Shown: positions 17,747 through 27,271, counted from the first letter of the stretch. The stretch: DNA of 38,295 nucleotides from Deltaproteobacteria bacterium (GCA_002753725.1 PEAL01000009.1:1-38295); one strand, 5' to 3'. A program made the numbers and translations. Notes: generated by a model from the sequence alone, not told the origin.

Positions 17747-18793
17747 ATGGAACCTTTGCTAAGCATCAATCAATTAAATATTCAATTTAAAAGCGACCGG
17801 GGCATTGCTCATGTTGTCCGAGATGTCAGCTTTTCGATTATCAGTGGAGAAACCTTTGGATTGGTCGGGGAATCTGGCTGTGGAAAAAGCGTTACATCAA
17901 GGGCTTTGATGCAACTTATTCCTTATCCAGGAAAAATTACCGGAGGGCGCATTTTATTTTCACAACATCAAACACCCAATGCTTCTATAAATATTACAAA
18001 CGCTTCAGAAAAGGAAATGCAACAGATTCGTGGGCAACAGATCGGCATGATATTTCAGGAACCAGATACAGCTCTCAATCCAATTATGCGTGTGGGAGAT
18101 CAAATATCAGAGGCATTTTTTCTTCAAAACAAGCCTCACTTTAATCAACGTTTTATATCTTTTCTTCCAGATACACTGAAACATTTTCTATTTTCATCCA
18201 AAAAGGCCTTTTGGGATAAATCCATTGAACTTTTAAAATCCCTTGACATACCTGATCCTGCGAATGTTGTTTCACGCTATCCACATGAATTATCAGGCGG
18301 GATGAAACAACGTGTCCTTATCGCAATTGCGCTGGCAGGTTCACCATCACTTCTGATTTCCGATGAAGCAACATCAAGCCTTGATGTTACCGTTCAATCT
18401 CAAATTATGCGATTACTGGGGCAGTTGAAAAATAAAAAATTGATTCAATCCATTTTATTTATCACCCATGATCTGGGTTTGGCATCGATGTTTTGTGATC
18501 GACTGGCCGTCATGTATGCCGGATGTATGTGCGAGATAGGGGACGTGCCCGATATTTTTCTAAAGCCTTTTCATCCTTATACCCATGCCCTTCTTGAGAC
18601 CATACCCAAAAAATCTTTTGATACCATCATGAAACCCATTCCAGGACAGGTGCCCGATCTGATTCGGCCGTCCAGTGGATGTCGCTTTTATCCCCGCTGC
18701 ACCCGATCGATTGATCAATGCAAAACATCTCTGCCCGAACTTGTACCATTAAATTCAACCCGCATGGTCGCATGCTGGAATATGAGACATTGA
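17747..18793 (+). CDS. dppD: Oligopeptide/dipeptide ABC transporter ATP-binding protein (DppD/OppD type)
   Basis: 348 residues, usual length for the family. Walker A GESGCGKS near residue 41, Q-loop FQEPDTALNP, signature LSGGMKQR, Walker B LLISDEATSSLD and an H-loop in ITHDLGLAS are all present. The C-terminal oligopeptide-transporter extension, with Cys residues in SSGCRFYPRC, marks it as OppD/DppD type; in some homologues this extension binds an iron-sulfur cluster. It hydrolyses ATP at the inner face of the membrane to drive peptide or nickel uptake. GGGG lies 5 bases before ATG. The next gene is the partner ATPase 12 bases downstream. No permease or binding-protein gene is in the window, so the transported substrate cannot be assigned. 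Confidence 0.93.
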   Translation: MEPLLSINQLNIQFKSDRGIAHVVRDVSFSIISGETFGLVGESGCGKSVTSRALMQLIPYPGKITGGRILFSQHQTPNASINITNASEKEMQQIRGQQIGMIFQEPDTALNPIMRVGDQISEAFFLQNKPHFNQRFISFLPDTLKHFLFSSKKAFWDKSIELLKSLDIPDPANVVSRYPHELSGGMKQRVLIAIALAGSPSLLISDEATSSLDVTVQSQIMRLLGQLKNKKLIQSILFITHDLGLASMFCDRLAVMYAGCMCEIGDVPDIFLKPFHPYTHALLETIPKKSFDTIMKPIPGQVPDLIRPSSGCRFYPRCTRSIDQCKTSLPELVPLNSTRMVACWNMRH

Positions 18794-18805
18794 AGGATAT
18801 CCGCG

Positions 18806-19792
18806 ATGAATAGATTTATTCAGGCTAAAAATTTATCACTGAACTATCCACAATACAGTTCCCTTTTAAGGCGTCAAAAAAATATGATCCGTGCGGTAAA
18901 CGACATTAATCTAACCATCTTTAAAGGTGAATCTTTAGGCCTGGTGGGTGAATCGGGGTGTGGAAAAAGCACGCTGGGAAAAGCCCTGATTCGTTTCTAT
19001 CAGCCAACACATGGACATATTTTTTATTATCCACCTGAACATCAAGGTTCGGATCCCATAGATATTTCCACGCTTTCTTCTCGACATTTGAAAAAAAAAG
19101 GTATCCGCCATCGCCTGCAAATGTTGCTACAAGATCATTCCTCAGCAATGAATCCTCGAATGACTGTGATGAAAATCATCGCTGAGGCGATCCATGCCCG
19201 CCCTCAAAAACCAAAAGGAGGATTTCACGATGAAATTCTTTCCTGTCTAAATCAAGTGGGGTTAAATGAAACGCATCTGAAACGATTTCCACATGAATTA
19301 TCCGGAGGCCAACGACAGCGCATTTGTATCGCTCGAACATTGGCTATTCAACCGGAATTCATTGTTTTGGATGAACCTTCTTCAGCATTGGATGTTTCTG
19401 TTCAGGCACAGATTTTATTGTTATTGAATGAAATCAGGCAAAACCTTGGTATAACGTATTTGTTTATCACCCATAATCTTCTTGTGTTAAAACTGGTTTG
19501 TACGCGTGTTGTTGTGATGTATCTGGGAAAAATTGTAGAAATTCTGGATGTTCAAGATTTATTTACCCATGCAAAACATCCTTACACCCTCACCTTACTC
19601 CATTGTGTTCCTGATTTGGACAGAAAAGACAGTATCGATCCCCCCAAGGGTGAAATACCAAATGCTTCAAATCTTCCATCAGGGTGTGGCTTTCATCAGC
19701 GGTGTCCATATGCAGCTAAAGCCTGTGATCAATACGATCCCACCCTGAAACAAATTTCATCCAATCATTGGGTTTCATGCCACAATATCTGA
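18806..19792 (+). CDS. dppF: Oligopeptide/dipeptide ABC transporter ATP-binding protein (DppF/OppF type)
   Basis: 328 residues, normal for DppF/OppF. Walker A GESGCGKSTLGKAL (about residue 50), Q-loop LLQDHSSAMNP, signature LSGGQRQRICIARTL, Walker B IVLDEPSSALD, H-loop ITHNLLVLK, and the C-terminal Cys-containing oligopeptide extension (SGCGFHQRCPYAAKACD). It would form the heterodimeric nucleotide-binding pair with the preceding ATPase, and the 12-base spacing with AAGGA upstream indicates one transcript. The membrane-spanning subunits must be encoded elsewhere. Confidence 0.93.
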   Translation: MNRFIQAKNLSLNYPQYSSLLRRQKNMIRAVNDINLTIFKGESLGLVGESGCGKSTLGKALIRFYQPTHGHIFYYPPEHQGSDPIDISTLSSRHLKKKGIRHRLQMLLQDHSSAMNPRMTVMKIIAEAIHARPQKPKGGFHDEILSCLNQVGLNETHLKRFPHELSGGQRQRICIARTLAIQPEFIVLDEPSSALDVSVQAQILLLLNEIRQNLGITYLFITHNLLVLKLVCTRVVVMYLGKIVEILDVQDLFTHAKHPYTLTLLHCVPDLDRKDSIDPPKGEIPNASNLPSGCGFHQRCPYAAKACDQYDPTLKQISSNHWVSCHNI

Positions 19793-19859
19793 ATATTTTC
19801 CCCATTTAGTAAAGTTCGATGTGGAAAAAATGTTCATTCATTTTTTATGAGGTTACGAC

Positions 19860-20243
19860 GTGTTACAGATATGGATTGTCGGTTTAGGTGGATTTATTGG
19901 TGCAACGCTCAGGTTTGTCATCAGTACGCAAGTGCAACAATTGAACAAAGGTTTGTTTTTTCCCTGGGGGACGATTTCTGTCAATCTTTTGGGGTGTTTG
20001 ATCATGGGCATCTTGATTCAATTGAATGACATACAACACTTTTTTTCTCCTGAAATGAAAAGCTTTGTTTTTATAGGCATACTGGGAGCTTTGACAACAT
20101 ACTCAACCTTTAGCAATGATGCTCTGAACTTGATTCTTGACCAACGATATGGCGCATCATTGCTGTATATTTTTGGTCATTTGACTGTCGGATTATTTGC
20201 TGTTTTTATGGGGCGATGGTTCATTCGTTTGATAATTCAGTGA
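19860..20243 (+). CDS. crcB: Fluoride ion channel/exporter CrcB (Fluc)
   Basis: 127 residues beginning with GTG 19860, preceded by GAGG. Four hydrophobic segments and the family signatures GGFIGATLRF, GTISVNLLGCLIMG and GALTTYSTFSND are visible; the last carries the conserved Thr-Thr/Ser-Thr-Phe segment that lines the fluoride path and central sodium site. Fluc proteins work as antiparallel dimers that let fluoride leave the cytoplasm. The 67 bases upstream do not contain a recognisable fluoride (crcB) riboswitch. It lies 67 bases after the ABC gene and ends at a strong terminator, so it may be co-transcribed with the ABC pair. Confidence 0.93.
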   Translation: MLQIWIVGLGGFIGATLRFVISTQVQQLNKGLFFPWGTISVNLLGCLIMGILIQLNDIQHFFSPEMKSFVFIGILGALTTYSTFSNDALNLILDQRYGASLLYIFGHLTVGLFAVFMGRWFIRLIIQ

Positions 20244-20245
20244 TG

Positions 20246-20281
20246 TAAGTATTGTTGCATAGATATATGCAACAATACTTA
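20246..20281. terminator. Bidirectional terminator between crcB and the chemoreceptor gene
   Basis: Perfect 15-bp stem (20246-20260 with 20267-20281, TAAGTATTGTTGCAT) with a six-base loop AGATAT, placed 3 bases after the crcB stop and 31 bases from the stop of the convergent chemoreceptor gene. There is no long T-run, but the position between convergent genes fits a shared terminator. Confidence 0.75.
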
Positions 20282-20312
20282 TTATGGATATGTTTATGAA
20301 CAGGCGGGCAGG

Positions 20313-23084
20313 CTAAACCTTGAATTTTTTGATTTGAACATTCAGTTTTTCTGCTAAATCGCTCAAGCTCGTGGCACTTTGTCTGACCTGGGCACTGTCG
20401 AGAGAAACATCTTTTGCAGCGGCGTTTACGCTGGAAATATCTTTTGCAATTTCATGGGCAACAGCAGATGTCTGGCTGACATTGCTGGAAACCTCATTGG
20501 TTCCAAGAGATGCCTGTGCAACATTGGTTGCAATTTCTCTTGTTGCAGCCGATTGTTGTTCAATTGCCGCAGCAATTGTACCAACAATTTCGTTAACATC
20601 TTGAATAACCGTTGTGACTGCTGTAATTTCTTCCACAGAAATGGATGTTGATTTTTGAATGCCATCAATTTTATTTCGAATTTCTTCGGTTGCAATGGAT
20701 GTTTGTTTCGCAAGTTCTTTAATTTCATTGGCAACAACGGCAAAACCTTTTCCTGCATCACCGGCTCTGGCGGATTCAATGGTTGCATTTAAAGCTAACA
20801 GATTGGTTTGTTCGGAAATATTGGTGATTGTTTCAGTGAAGGTTCCAATTTCTTTTGCTGCAACGCCAAGATTGTTCACACGTTCAGAGGCATTTTTGGT
20901 TTTAGTGACAGCCTCCTTTGTAACTCTGTGCGCTTTGCCTGTATTTGTGGATATTTCATTGATGGTTGCGGTCATTTCTTCAGCAGCAGAGGCCACAGTG
21001 GAAACATTGGCTGAGGTTTGTTCAACTGCCGCAGCAACAGAATTCATATTGGAACTCATTTCATCCGCAGCCGTTGCCACATTGTTTGAAAGGTCTGATG
21101 CTTTTTGAGCATTATTGGACAGGCCCTCAGATACAGAAGATAATTCAGTGGATGAGGATGATACTGTGTCTATACCAACAGATATTTCTTGTATCATACC
21201 ACTGACTTTTTTAAGCATTTCATTGAGCGCCTTTGCTAATTCGCCCATTTCATCCTTTTGATGAATATCCAACGTGCCAGAAAAATCCCCATCAGCCATT
21301 TTTTGTGTAAAATCAAGGCTCATAATAATTGGACGGGTGACCCCTCTGGTAATGACAAAAGAAATAAAAAGGCCAATCACAATGGCAATCACAACAATCA
21401 CAAAAACCATCGTTTTAGATGAACTCACCTGATCAACCATTTTTTGTTCCTGATCTTCAAGGGCTTCAGCACATTGTTTTTGGGCATTGATTGCCGCTTT
21501 GAGCATATTGTTTTCAGAAATGGTTTGTTTTTCTGATAATGAAACATATTTATTGAAGGCATCAAAATAAGATTGTGTAGCAGAAATAACAGCGTTCATT
21601 TGATCAATATTCTTTTGAAGTGAAATATGCTGGCTTATTATATCTTTAGATGATGCTATGATTGTCTGAATGCGATCATTTACTATATCGCGATATTTCT
21701 TTTCACCAGAAATGATCACTTCCTTTTCATTTTTCCGGGCATCAATAAACCCTTTGACGATGAGATTAATATCATCGATCACTTCTAACTTATCATTCAG
21801 TTTTTTCTCAAATTGATCCTGAGCTTCACTTAATTGACTTTTTTGATTTTCCCGAATGGCTTCCATTTCTTTCATGGAAAGACCCGCTGAGGCTAACACT
21901 TTTTGTGAGCTTTGCTGATAAAAATGAATAAAGTTAATCATTTCATCTTCATATGCCTTGTATTTTTCCAGAATGATTTCTGTCAGAGCAACGTTGCGTT
22001 GGCTGATAAAGCGTGTTTTCAAATTTTGTGTCAACTGGAGAATTTGTTTGTTCAATGCTTTCCACGAATCCACCTGGTCAAGTTCACCTTTCATGATTAG
22101 CAGGCGTAAACTTTTGGCTTGTAGAAAATATTTTATCAATCGGTTAGTATCGTCAGTTTTTGTAAGCCTGTCCTGTAAGACTTGAAGGTTTTGTTGAACA
22201 TTTCCAATGCCAATATTTGACAGTATTTGTTCAAGTTGCTGTTTTAGCTCATTACGTATATCGTCTATGGCCTGCACTGAACGTGAAGCATTCTCTTCAA
22301 TGTTTTTCTTGCTTATCTTAAATTTATCAATAAAAGCAATGGTTTCATTCTCATATTGTTGGTAATTGGATAAAATCATATCCGCTTGCTCAATGTTTTT
22401 AGCATTCTTAAAGCGAGCTTTCATACCATGGGTTAAATCGAATATTTTTTGATTGATCATTTTCCATTCATCAAACAATTCAAAATTACCCTGCATGAGT
22501 AAAATTCGCTTTGACTTGGCATTCAGGGCAAATTTTAAGAGCCGGTTGGCATCATCTGCTGTGGCAATTTTATCTTTTATATACAATACATTGTCTGCTC
22601 TCAATTTTTTCAGTTGTTCCATTTGATCATGCTCAACAGTTTCACATGCAGCGCGCACGGCTTGAGCTTTTTGACGCATATCTGTCATTGTTACTTGTTT
22701 TTGTTTTCTGAAATTGCTGAAATTATCAAACGCTTTCTCATATTGTGCTGAAGCCTTGATCACATTATCCATTTTATCTTTGTTCGTTGGATCATTAAAT
22801 GTATTTTTTAATTCAGAAGCTTTTTTATTCAATTCGTCAATTGAATGATTCAATTTGTCCACATATGAGGAGTCTTTTCTCATAATGAAATTTTTTTCAT
22901 GCTGCCTTGCCTGTAAAAACAATTTTACAAGCCCCCCTACCTCTTCTTTTTTGCCTGCTCGATCAACAACACTTGACAGCCCGTTATATCCAAAGAATGC
23001 AACAATGACAAGAAGTAACAATACGATGGAAAAACCACCAAAAACCTTACTTCCCATTTTTAAGTCTCGAAACGTCTGAATCAT
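20313..23084 (-). CDS. Methyl-accepting chemotaxis protein with four-module sensory region
   Basis: 923 residues, well above the usual 500-700. Transmembrane segments at about 14-34 and 557-580 enclose a long helical sensor region; HAMP follows (about 580-635) and then the signalling domain, with hairpin tip [20 protein letters not shown] and [17 protein letters not shown]. The sensor region contains four related modules starting near residues 45, 175, 311 and 433, sharing (D)DxNRLxKxxLxAKxxRxxxMxG, a helix, and a final YxxYExxxxxFI; they resemble HBM-type helical sensor modules. It should cluster at the pole with CheW/CheA and control motility; the ligand is unknown. No C-terminal NWETF-type pentapeptide. 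GGAG lies 9 bases upstream of ATG 23084. Transcription is divergent from the Uma2 gene. Confidence 0.93.
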   Translation of the reverse strand: MIQTFRDLKMGSKVFGGFSIVLLLLVIVAFFGYNGLSSVVDRAGKKEEVGGLVKLFLQARQHEKNFIMRKDSSYVDKLNHSIDELNKKASELKNTFNDPTNKDKMDNVIKASAQYEKAFDNFSNFRKQKQVTMTDMRQKAQAVRAACETVEHDQMEQLKKLRADNVLYIKDKIATADDANRLLKFALNAKSKRILLMQGNFELFDEWKMINQKIFDLTHGMKARFKNAKNIEQADMILSNYQQYENETIAFIDKFKISKKNIEENASRSVQAIDDIRNELKQQLEQILSNIGIGNVQQNLQVLQDRLTKTDDTNRLIKYFLQAKSLRLLIMKGELDQVDSWKALNKQILQLTQNLKTRFISQRNVALTEIILEKYKAYEDEMINFIHFYQQSSQKVLASAGLSMKEMEAIRENQKSQLSEAQDQFEKKLNDKLEVIDDINLIVKGFIDARKNEKEVIISGEKKYRDIVNDRIQTIIASSKDIISQHISLQKNIDQMNAVISATQSYFDAFNKYVSLSEKQTISENNMLKAAINAQKQCAEALEDQEQKMVDQVSSSKTMVFVIVVIAIVIGLFISFVITRGVTRPIIMSLDFTQKMADGDFSGTLDIHQKDEMGELAKALNEMLKKVSGMIQEISVGIDTVSSSSTELSSVSEGLSNNAQKASDLSNNVATAADEMSSNMNSVAAAVEQTSANVSTVASAAEEMTATINEISTNTGKAHRVTKEAVTKTKNASERVNNLGVAAKEIGTFTETITNISEQTNLLALNATIESARAGDAGKGFAVVANEIKELAKQTSIATEEIRNKIDGIQKSTSISVEEITAVTTVIQDVNEIVGTIAAAIEQQSAATREIATNVAQASLGTNEVSSNVSQTSAVAHEIAKDISSVNAAAKDVSLDSAQVRQSATSLSDLAEKLNVQIKKFKV

Positions 23085-23400
23085 GAATAAATCTCCTTTC
23101 TCATTATTTGTAATGCTTCTTGATTTTATAACTTGCGTTCAAGTTTAAAACCGATTCCCATCGTTTCACCAAATGATTATATTCGTATACATCGAAAATT
23201 AATACAAAAAAAATTTTATGCTAAATTTTATGATTAGTCAATCTTAATTTTTTTTTAAGATTTGCATTGAATTTTTTTCTAATTTGAATATAAGGTTTAT
23301 GTAAAAATATTAGCAACTCCTTGAACAAGGTCTATTGTAAAAAATACAGTGATCGTAATCAACTGAAAGAAAAACATATGTAATTTCCAGAGGAAAACTT
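23085..23400. other. Divergent intergenic region between chemoreceptor and Uma2 operon
   Basis: A 316-base, very AT-rich region that must hold both divergent promoters. One candidate is given for the rightward side at 23267-23294; I see no convincing sigma-28 type flagellar promoter for the chemoreceptor. No small gene found. Confidence 0.6.
23267..23294 (+). promoter_or_regulatory. Candidate sigma-70-type promoter for the Uma2/porin-cytochrome operon
   Basis: TTGAAT at 23267-23272 and TATAAG at 23289-23294 are separated by 16 bases, about 105 bases before ATG 23401. In such AT-rich sequence matches of this quality arise easily by chance. Confidence 0.3.
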
Positions 23401-24390
23401 ATGCAATATTCTCAATACAGCTATGAAATGAAATCACCGGGAGTGAGGGGCACCCCCTCATATACCCATCATGATTACTCTCAGAATGATTCTGATTATG
23501 AAACCGAAATTGACTATGAAAGTCTTGTTACGGAGGATGATACACCCGTGGATAATTTTTATTGTGAAAAACAACTCAGACTTTTACCTGAATCGCTAAA
23601 AGCAAGTTGGAACAGAAAAAAATCGTATATCGTTGCTGCTGATGTTGGTATTTATGAAAAAATACCTGTTCATCCAATTGTTCCGGATGTTTTTTTAAGT
23701 CTTGATGTTAAATATGCCGATGATATCTGGAAAAAGAAAAATCGATGCTACATGATTGGTATCTTTGGAAAACCACCTGAACTTGTTATAGAAATTGTTT
23801 CCAATAAAATTGGACAGGAAAATACAACAAAGCGCGATAAATATGCATCAATGGGCATTAACTATTATGTCATTTTTGATCCTGGCTTACATATCATCCC
23901 ATCAAAATTGTGCGCTTATAAACTGGTTGATCAATCGTATGTTCCGAAACCCCATAAAGAATATATATGGTTTGAAGATTTAAACGTTGGTCTAAAAATT
24001 CATGAGGGCATATTTGAAGAAATGGATGCTGAATGGCTCAGATGGTGTGATGGCAATGGTAATATGTTGTTAACCGGAACAGAATCCCGCGATATCGAAA
24101 AACAAAGAGCTGAATCTGAAAAACAAAGAGCTGAGGCCGAAAAACAAAGAGCTGAATCTGAAAAACAAAAAGCTGAGGCCGAAAAACAAAGAGCTGAGGT
24201 TGAAAAACAAAAAGCTGAGGCCGAAAAACAAAGAGCTGAGGTTGAAAAACAAAAAGCTGAGGCCGAAAAACAAAGAGCTGAGGTTGAGAAACAGAGAGCT
24301 GACGCTGAGAGACAAAGGGCTGAGGCTCTGGAGCAAGAACTGACAAAACTAAAAGCAGAAAAATTACAGGCTGAAGATCAAGCTATATAA
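23401..24390 (+). CDS. Uma2-family (DUF820) restriction-endonuclease-fold protein with heptad-repeat coiled-coil tail
   Basis: 329 residues. The Uma2/DUF820 core (about 55-215) shows the PD-(D/E)XK-type residues Asp96 (IVPDVF) and Glu131 (PELVIEIVS), and the family's KRDKYASMGINYYVIFDP segment. Residues 233-309 are eleven exact-period seven-residue units (EKQRAEA, EKQKAEA variants), then ALEQELTKLKAEKLQ, predicting a long coiled coil. Uma2 proteins are often multicopy and coiled-coil tailed in cyanobacteria and delta-type proteobacteria; a nuclease role is assumed from the fold but not proven. AGAGGA precedes ATG. The next gene, an outer-membrane protein, starts 12 bases downstream, so it is probably the first gene of the cytochrome operon, an unexpected pairing. 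Confidence 0.88.
   Translation: MQYSQYSYEMKSPGVRGTPSYTHHDYSQNDSDYETEIDYESLVTEDDTPVDNFYCEKQLRLLPESLKASWNRKKSYIVAADVGIYEKIPVHPIVPDVFLSLDVKYADDIWKKKNRCYMIGIFGKPPELVIEIVSNKIGQENTTKRDKYASMGINYYVIFDPGLHIIPSKLCAYKLVDQSYVPKPHKEYIWFEDLNVGLKIHEGIFEEMDAEWLRWCDGNGNMLLTGTESRDIEKQRAESEKQRAEAEKQRAESEKQKAEAEKQRAEVEKQKAEAEKQRAEVEKQKAEAEKQRAEVEKQRADAERQRAEALEQELTKLKAEKLQAEDQAI
24097..24327 (+). repeat. Eleven tandem 21-bp units coding EKQRAEx heptads
   Basis: The array has a period of 21 bp, with a higher-order 42-bp alternation of EKQKAEA and EKQRAEV in its middle. Low divergence between units suggests ongoing expansion or contraction by slippage. Confidence 0.9.
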
Positions 24391-24401
24391 GGATTTCATT
24401 T

Positions 24402-25739
24402 ATGTATCTTCTCGTTGAGCGTATATGCAAAATTGTATTTCTGATAATCGTGGTCCCATCCTTCTGTTTTTCAGAAGAACACGGCAAAGAATCATCACAC
24501 CTTAGCGGATTGATTCAATCCTCATACCGAGGATATGTTTTAAATAAAGGCCTGGGCGACAATCATAAGTTTTTGCAGTCTCTGGATATTTCATATGATG
24601 ATAGTGAACAACAGGGTGTTTCTTTTGATTTTTCAGGGGATCTTATTTTTGGGGATAACACACACCAGGATGAATCCACTGGAAGTATTTTTGATACCTG
24701 GCATCAATCAGCCCATACCAGCATATACCAACTATCTTCTGATGTTGTCTTTTTTAAGCCCACCTGTTTATTTAGTGTTGGACGACACTTTGTTGAAAAT
24801 CTTTTTAAAGCACATATTGATGGCATCAGTCTTTCCAATAAATTTTCCAATGGTCTTATTTATATTTATGCAGGTATTCCTGTTCGTTTTTATGATGACG
24901 ACCTTTTTACAGATTCCAAACAGGCGGGGACATCCTTATCCTTCTATTTAAACTCCCAAACATCTTTAAATATGGCCTACCAATACTTGAAAGAAGTTCC
25001 TGATATTTTTGAAAATGGATCACCAGAATCTATTCACCAGCTTGCATTATCTGTGAATCAAAGCATTCAAGACATGGGAACCTTTTACCTTATGGGTAAA
25101 ACAATCAATAGTGATATGGATCAAATCAAAGCGAATATCTTACTTTTTTTAGAACAACATGATGTTTCTGCTAATTTTACAGGCCTCTACCAATTAAAAA
25201 AGATCAGTGAACGGCCTGTCACAGAAGCTTACTTCGCTGGCGTTATGGGGACGATATTGCCTTATTATTACCTGGATATCAATGTGAATAAATTTTTTTC
25301 AACATATAATTTTGAGATATACGGCGGTCTTGCATCCAGAAAACTGGAAAATGATTCTCTGGCATCTGAATTTAACCATTCATTTATACATGAGTATGTC
25401 GGGTTGATTTTACATGATGTTACATCCGCCGATCTCTATGTACATTTTAAGGGAGATCTCTGGCATCAAACCCAAGAGGGTAAAAATGATTTTGCCACCG
25501 GAGGATTTGATATCACCTACGATCAGCAAGGGCTTTGGCGGTTAGAGACCGGCCTGAATTATTCTCTCTATCGATACGATTATTATATGGATCTGAATGA
25601 AAAGGATGATATTTACTCCATTTATGCGGAAGCAAGGCTGAAAAATTTTTTTCAAACAGAAATCAACATCAGGTATCACCTGGATATGTATGATCTAACA
25701 GAACATCGATTCAATATTACAGCAAAATATTATTTTTAA
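24402..25739 (+). CDS. Outer-membrane beta-barrel protein of a porin-cytochrome-like cluster
   Basis: 445 residues with a signal peptide (hydrophobic KIVFLIIVVPSFCFS, cleavage before EEH). The rest alternates hydrophobic and polar residues with many aromatic ends, and the protein finishes in ...FNITAKYYF, the terminal Phe expected of outer-membrane barrels inserted by BamA. I do not recognise a named family. It lies directly before two multihaem cytochrome genes (18 bases to the next start). In Geobacter-type porin-cytochrome complexes a barrel of this general kind ensheathes a periplasmic cytochrome and contacts an outer lipoprotein cytochrome. It is shorter than MtrB-like porins, so the analogy is structural inference only. 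Confidence 0.75.
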   Translation: MYLLVERICKIVFLIIVVPSFCFSEEHGKESSHLSGLIQSSYRGYVLNKGLGDNHKFLQSLDISYDDSEQQGVSFDFSGDLIFGDNTHQDESTGSIFDTWHQSAHTSIYQLSSDVVFFKPTCLFSVGRHFVENLFKAHIDGISLSNKFSNGLIYIYAGIPVRFYDDDLFTDSKQAGTSLSFYLNSQTSLNMAYQYLKEVPDIFENGSPESIHQLALSVNQSIQDMGTFYLMGKTINSDMDQIKANILLFLEQHDVSANFTGLYQLKKISERPVTEAYFAGVMGTILPYYYLDINVNKFFSTYNFEIYGGLASRKLENDSLASEFNHSFIHEYVGLILHDVTSADLYVHFKGDLWHQTQEGKNDFATGGFDITYDQQGLWRLETGLNYSLYRYDYYMDLNEKDDIYSIYAEARLKNFFQTEINIRYHLDMYDLTEHRFNITAKYYF

Positions 25740-25757
25740 AATTTTAAGGAATATCCA

Positions 25758-26405
25758 ATGCGTTTTAAACAAACTCTGTTATGCCTTTTTTCTTTTCTAT
25801 TTTTGATATCTTCTCTGTCCATTGCACTGTCTTCTCAGTCTGTGCCTTCTAACGAACCAATTTTTCCTCATACCGTGCATGAAGAGGAGATGTCAAAAAT
25901 AGAAAACCATACCATGTATTCCCAAAATAAAAATAACCATTTTCCAGATATAGAAAAATGTCGTGAGTGCCATGATGATATGGATGAAGATGGGGTTCAA
26001 AAAAACTGCACAGGTGACCAATTTAAAGAATTTTCTCATTTAATGCATAAACGTTTTTCATGTCAAAACTGTCATAATACAGCATCAACCCCTTTACCTT
26101 CTTTCCCAGCATCAATGGACTGTAAAAAATGTCATAAAAGACAAAAGCCCACATGGCACACGGGCTTTTTTAGACTTCGAGGGCATGGGATTCGTGCTGA
26201 AATGCATGCGCAAAAATGTACAAACTGTCACCAATCCACCTTTTGTGTTCGATGTCATCAGTCAACACGGCCTTTAAATCATAGAGGAAACTGGCCAAGT
26301 CTTCATGGAAGAACGATTCCAGGAGGGTATGGCGGAAACGATAAATGTGCAACCTGTCACAAGAATGCATGGTGTGTTCAATGCCATAACAGAAAGATAA
26401 AATAA
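25758..26405 (+). CDS. Periplasmic heptahaem c-type cytochrome
   Basis: 215 residues. A signal peptide (about residues 1-25) is followed by seven CxxCH haem-attachment motifs: CRECH, CQNCH, CKKCH, CTNCH, CVRCH, CATCH and CVQCH, with many extra His residues available as distal ligands. No hydrophobic anchor besides the signal. About one haem per 27 residues indicates a wire-like electron carrier. Its stop codon overlaps the start of the next cytochrome gene by one base (TAATG), indicating translational coupling, and the barrel gene is 18 bases upstream. I infer a periplasmic electron relay feeding the outer-membrane conduit. Confidence 0.92.
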   Translation: MRFKQTLLCLFSFLFLISSLSIALSSQSVPSNEPIFPHTVHEEEMSKIENHTMYSQNKNNHFPDIEKCRECHDDMDEDGVQKNCTGDQFKEFSHLMHKRFSCQNCHNTASTPLPSFPASMDCKKCHKRQKPTWHTGFFRLRGHGIRAEMHAQKCTNCHQSTFCVRCHQSTRPLNHRGNWPSLHGRTIPGGYGGNDKCATCHKNAWCVQCHNRKIK

Positions 26406-27271
26406 TGATGAAACAATATCCTTTCTTAATTTTCGCACTACTGATGTTTATATCCCTGATAACAGTATCTGGATGTGATAATTCTTTACCCAATGGTTTT
26501 CCTGGCTCTGAAGACGAAAGTCACGCACATCCTTCTGGATGGGATGATCCTCAGCAGCATGGTTTTGCTTTTTTTGATGACAAAAGTTTTTGTGAAAAAT
26601 GTCATGGGCAGGATTTATCCGGCGGAGCAACGAACGTCTCCTGTGATACTTGCCATCCAGCATCATGGAAAGAAGATTGTACCTTTTGCCATGGTAAAAA
26701 AGACAATCAAACGGGGGCTCCGCCCTTAGGTGTTCATAATGATGACATCGGCTTTCCTCACAGTGTTCATGTCATAGAAAATACGTATCACATCGCTTTT
26801 TGTGATTCCTGCCATATTCTTCCTGCGACAGTGGATGATCCGAAGCATATTGATGGCATGTATGGCGGCGAAGTTAGATGTGAAATCATCTTTAAAGATT
26901 TTGACAACACCCAATATGATACGACTCATAGAACCTGTAGCAATATTTATTGTCATGGCAACGGAAGAGAACCACTTGATGGCCCGCTTTCCTGGTGGAC
27001 AAAAGATTATAAAGGATTGACATGTTCGAGTTGTCATGGAGGATACACAACAAGTGAGAAACTATCAGGTAAACATGAAACTCACTTAACCGTGTTAAAC
27101 CTCAAATGCAGTACATGTCATGGGAATATGATTGCTTCTGATGACATCATAAAAAATAAAGCCTTGCATATTAATGGACAGGTGAACATTCAGATTAAAC
27201 AAGGATCATATAACAGGGACAATGGAACCTGTAGTGTAACATGCCACATGATAGAACCTTCCTGGGAATAG
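26405..27271 (+). CDS. Multihaem c-type cytochrome lipoprotein with CX4CH and CX3CH sites
   Basis: 288 residues. Lipoprotein signal peptide ending LITVSGC (Cys24 acylation site). Six CxxCH motifs (CEKCH, CDTCH, CTFCH, CDSCH, CSSCH, CSTCH), one CX4CH (CSNIYCH) and one CX3CH (CSVTCH) near the C-terminus. The pair RTCSNIYCHGNG ... LTCSSCHGG matches the Geobacter-type CxxxxCH/CxxCH domain (TIGR01904 type). It is probably anchored in the outer membrane, possibly facing outward, as the terminal electron exporter or acceptor with the preceding barrel and heptahaem protein. ATG 26405 overlaps the upstream stop; a second ATG follows at once. Haem loading of the two atypical sites is not certain. Confidence 0.9.
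   Translation: MMKQYPFLIFALLMFISLITVSGCDNSLPNGFPGSEDESHAHPSGWDDPQQHGFAFFDDKSFCEKCHGQDLSGGATNVSCDTCHPASWKEDCTFCHGKKDNQTGAPPLGVHNDDIGFPHSVHVIENTYHIAFCDSCHILPATVDDPKHIDGMYGGEVRCEIIFKDFDNTQYDTTHRTCSNIYCHGNGREPLDGPLSWWTKDYKGLTCSSCHGGYTTSEKLSGKHETHLTVLNLKCSTCHGNMIASDDIIKNKALHINGQVNIQIKQGSYNRDNGTCSVTCHMIEPSWE

Noticed and set aside
19793..19859. Fluoride riboswitch upstream of crcB
   Set aside because: Only 67 bases are available and the conserved riboswitch core is not recognisable.
20366..21108. Plus-strand open frames opposite the chemoreceptor
   Set aside because: They are antisense shadows of the Ala/Ser-rich signalling domain without starts or family features.
24038..24346. Long minus-strand open frames opposite the Uma2 gene tail
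   Set aside because: They are antisense shadows of the 21-bp heptad repeat; Phe/Gln/Leu-rich periodic peptides with no start signal.
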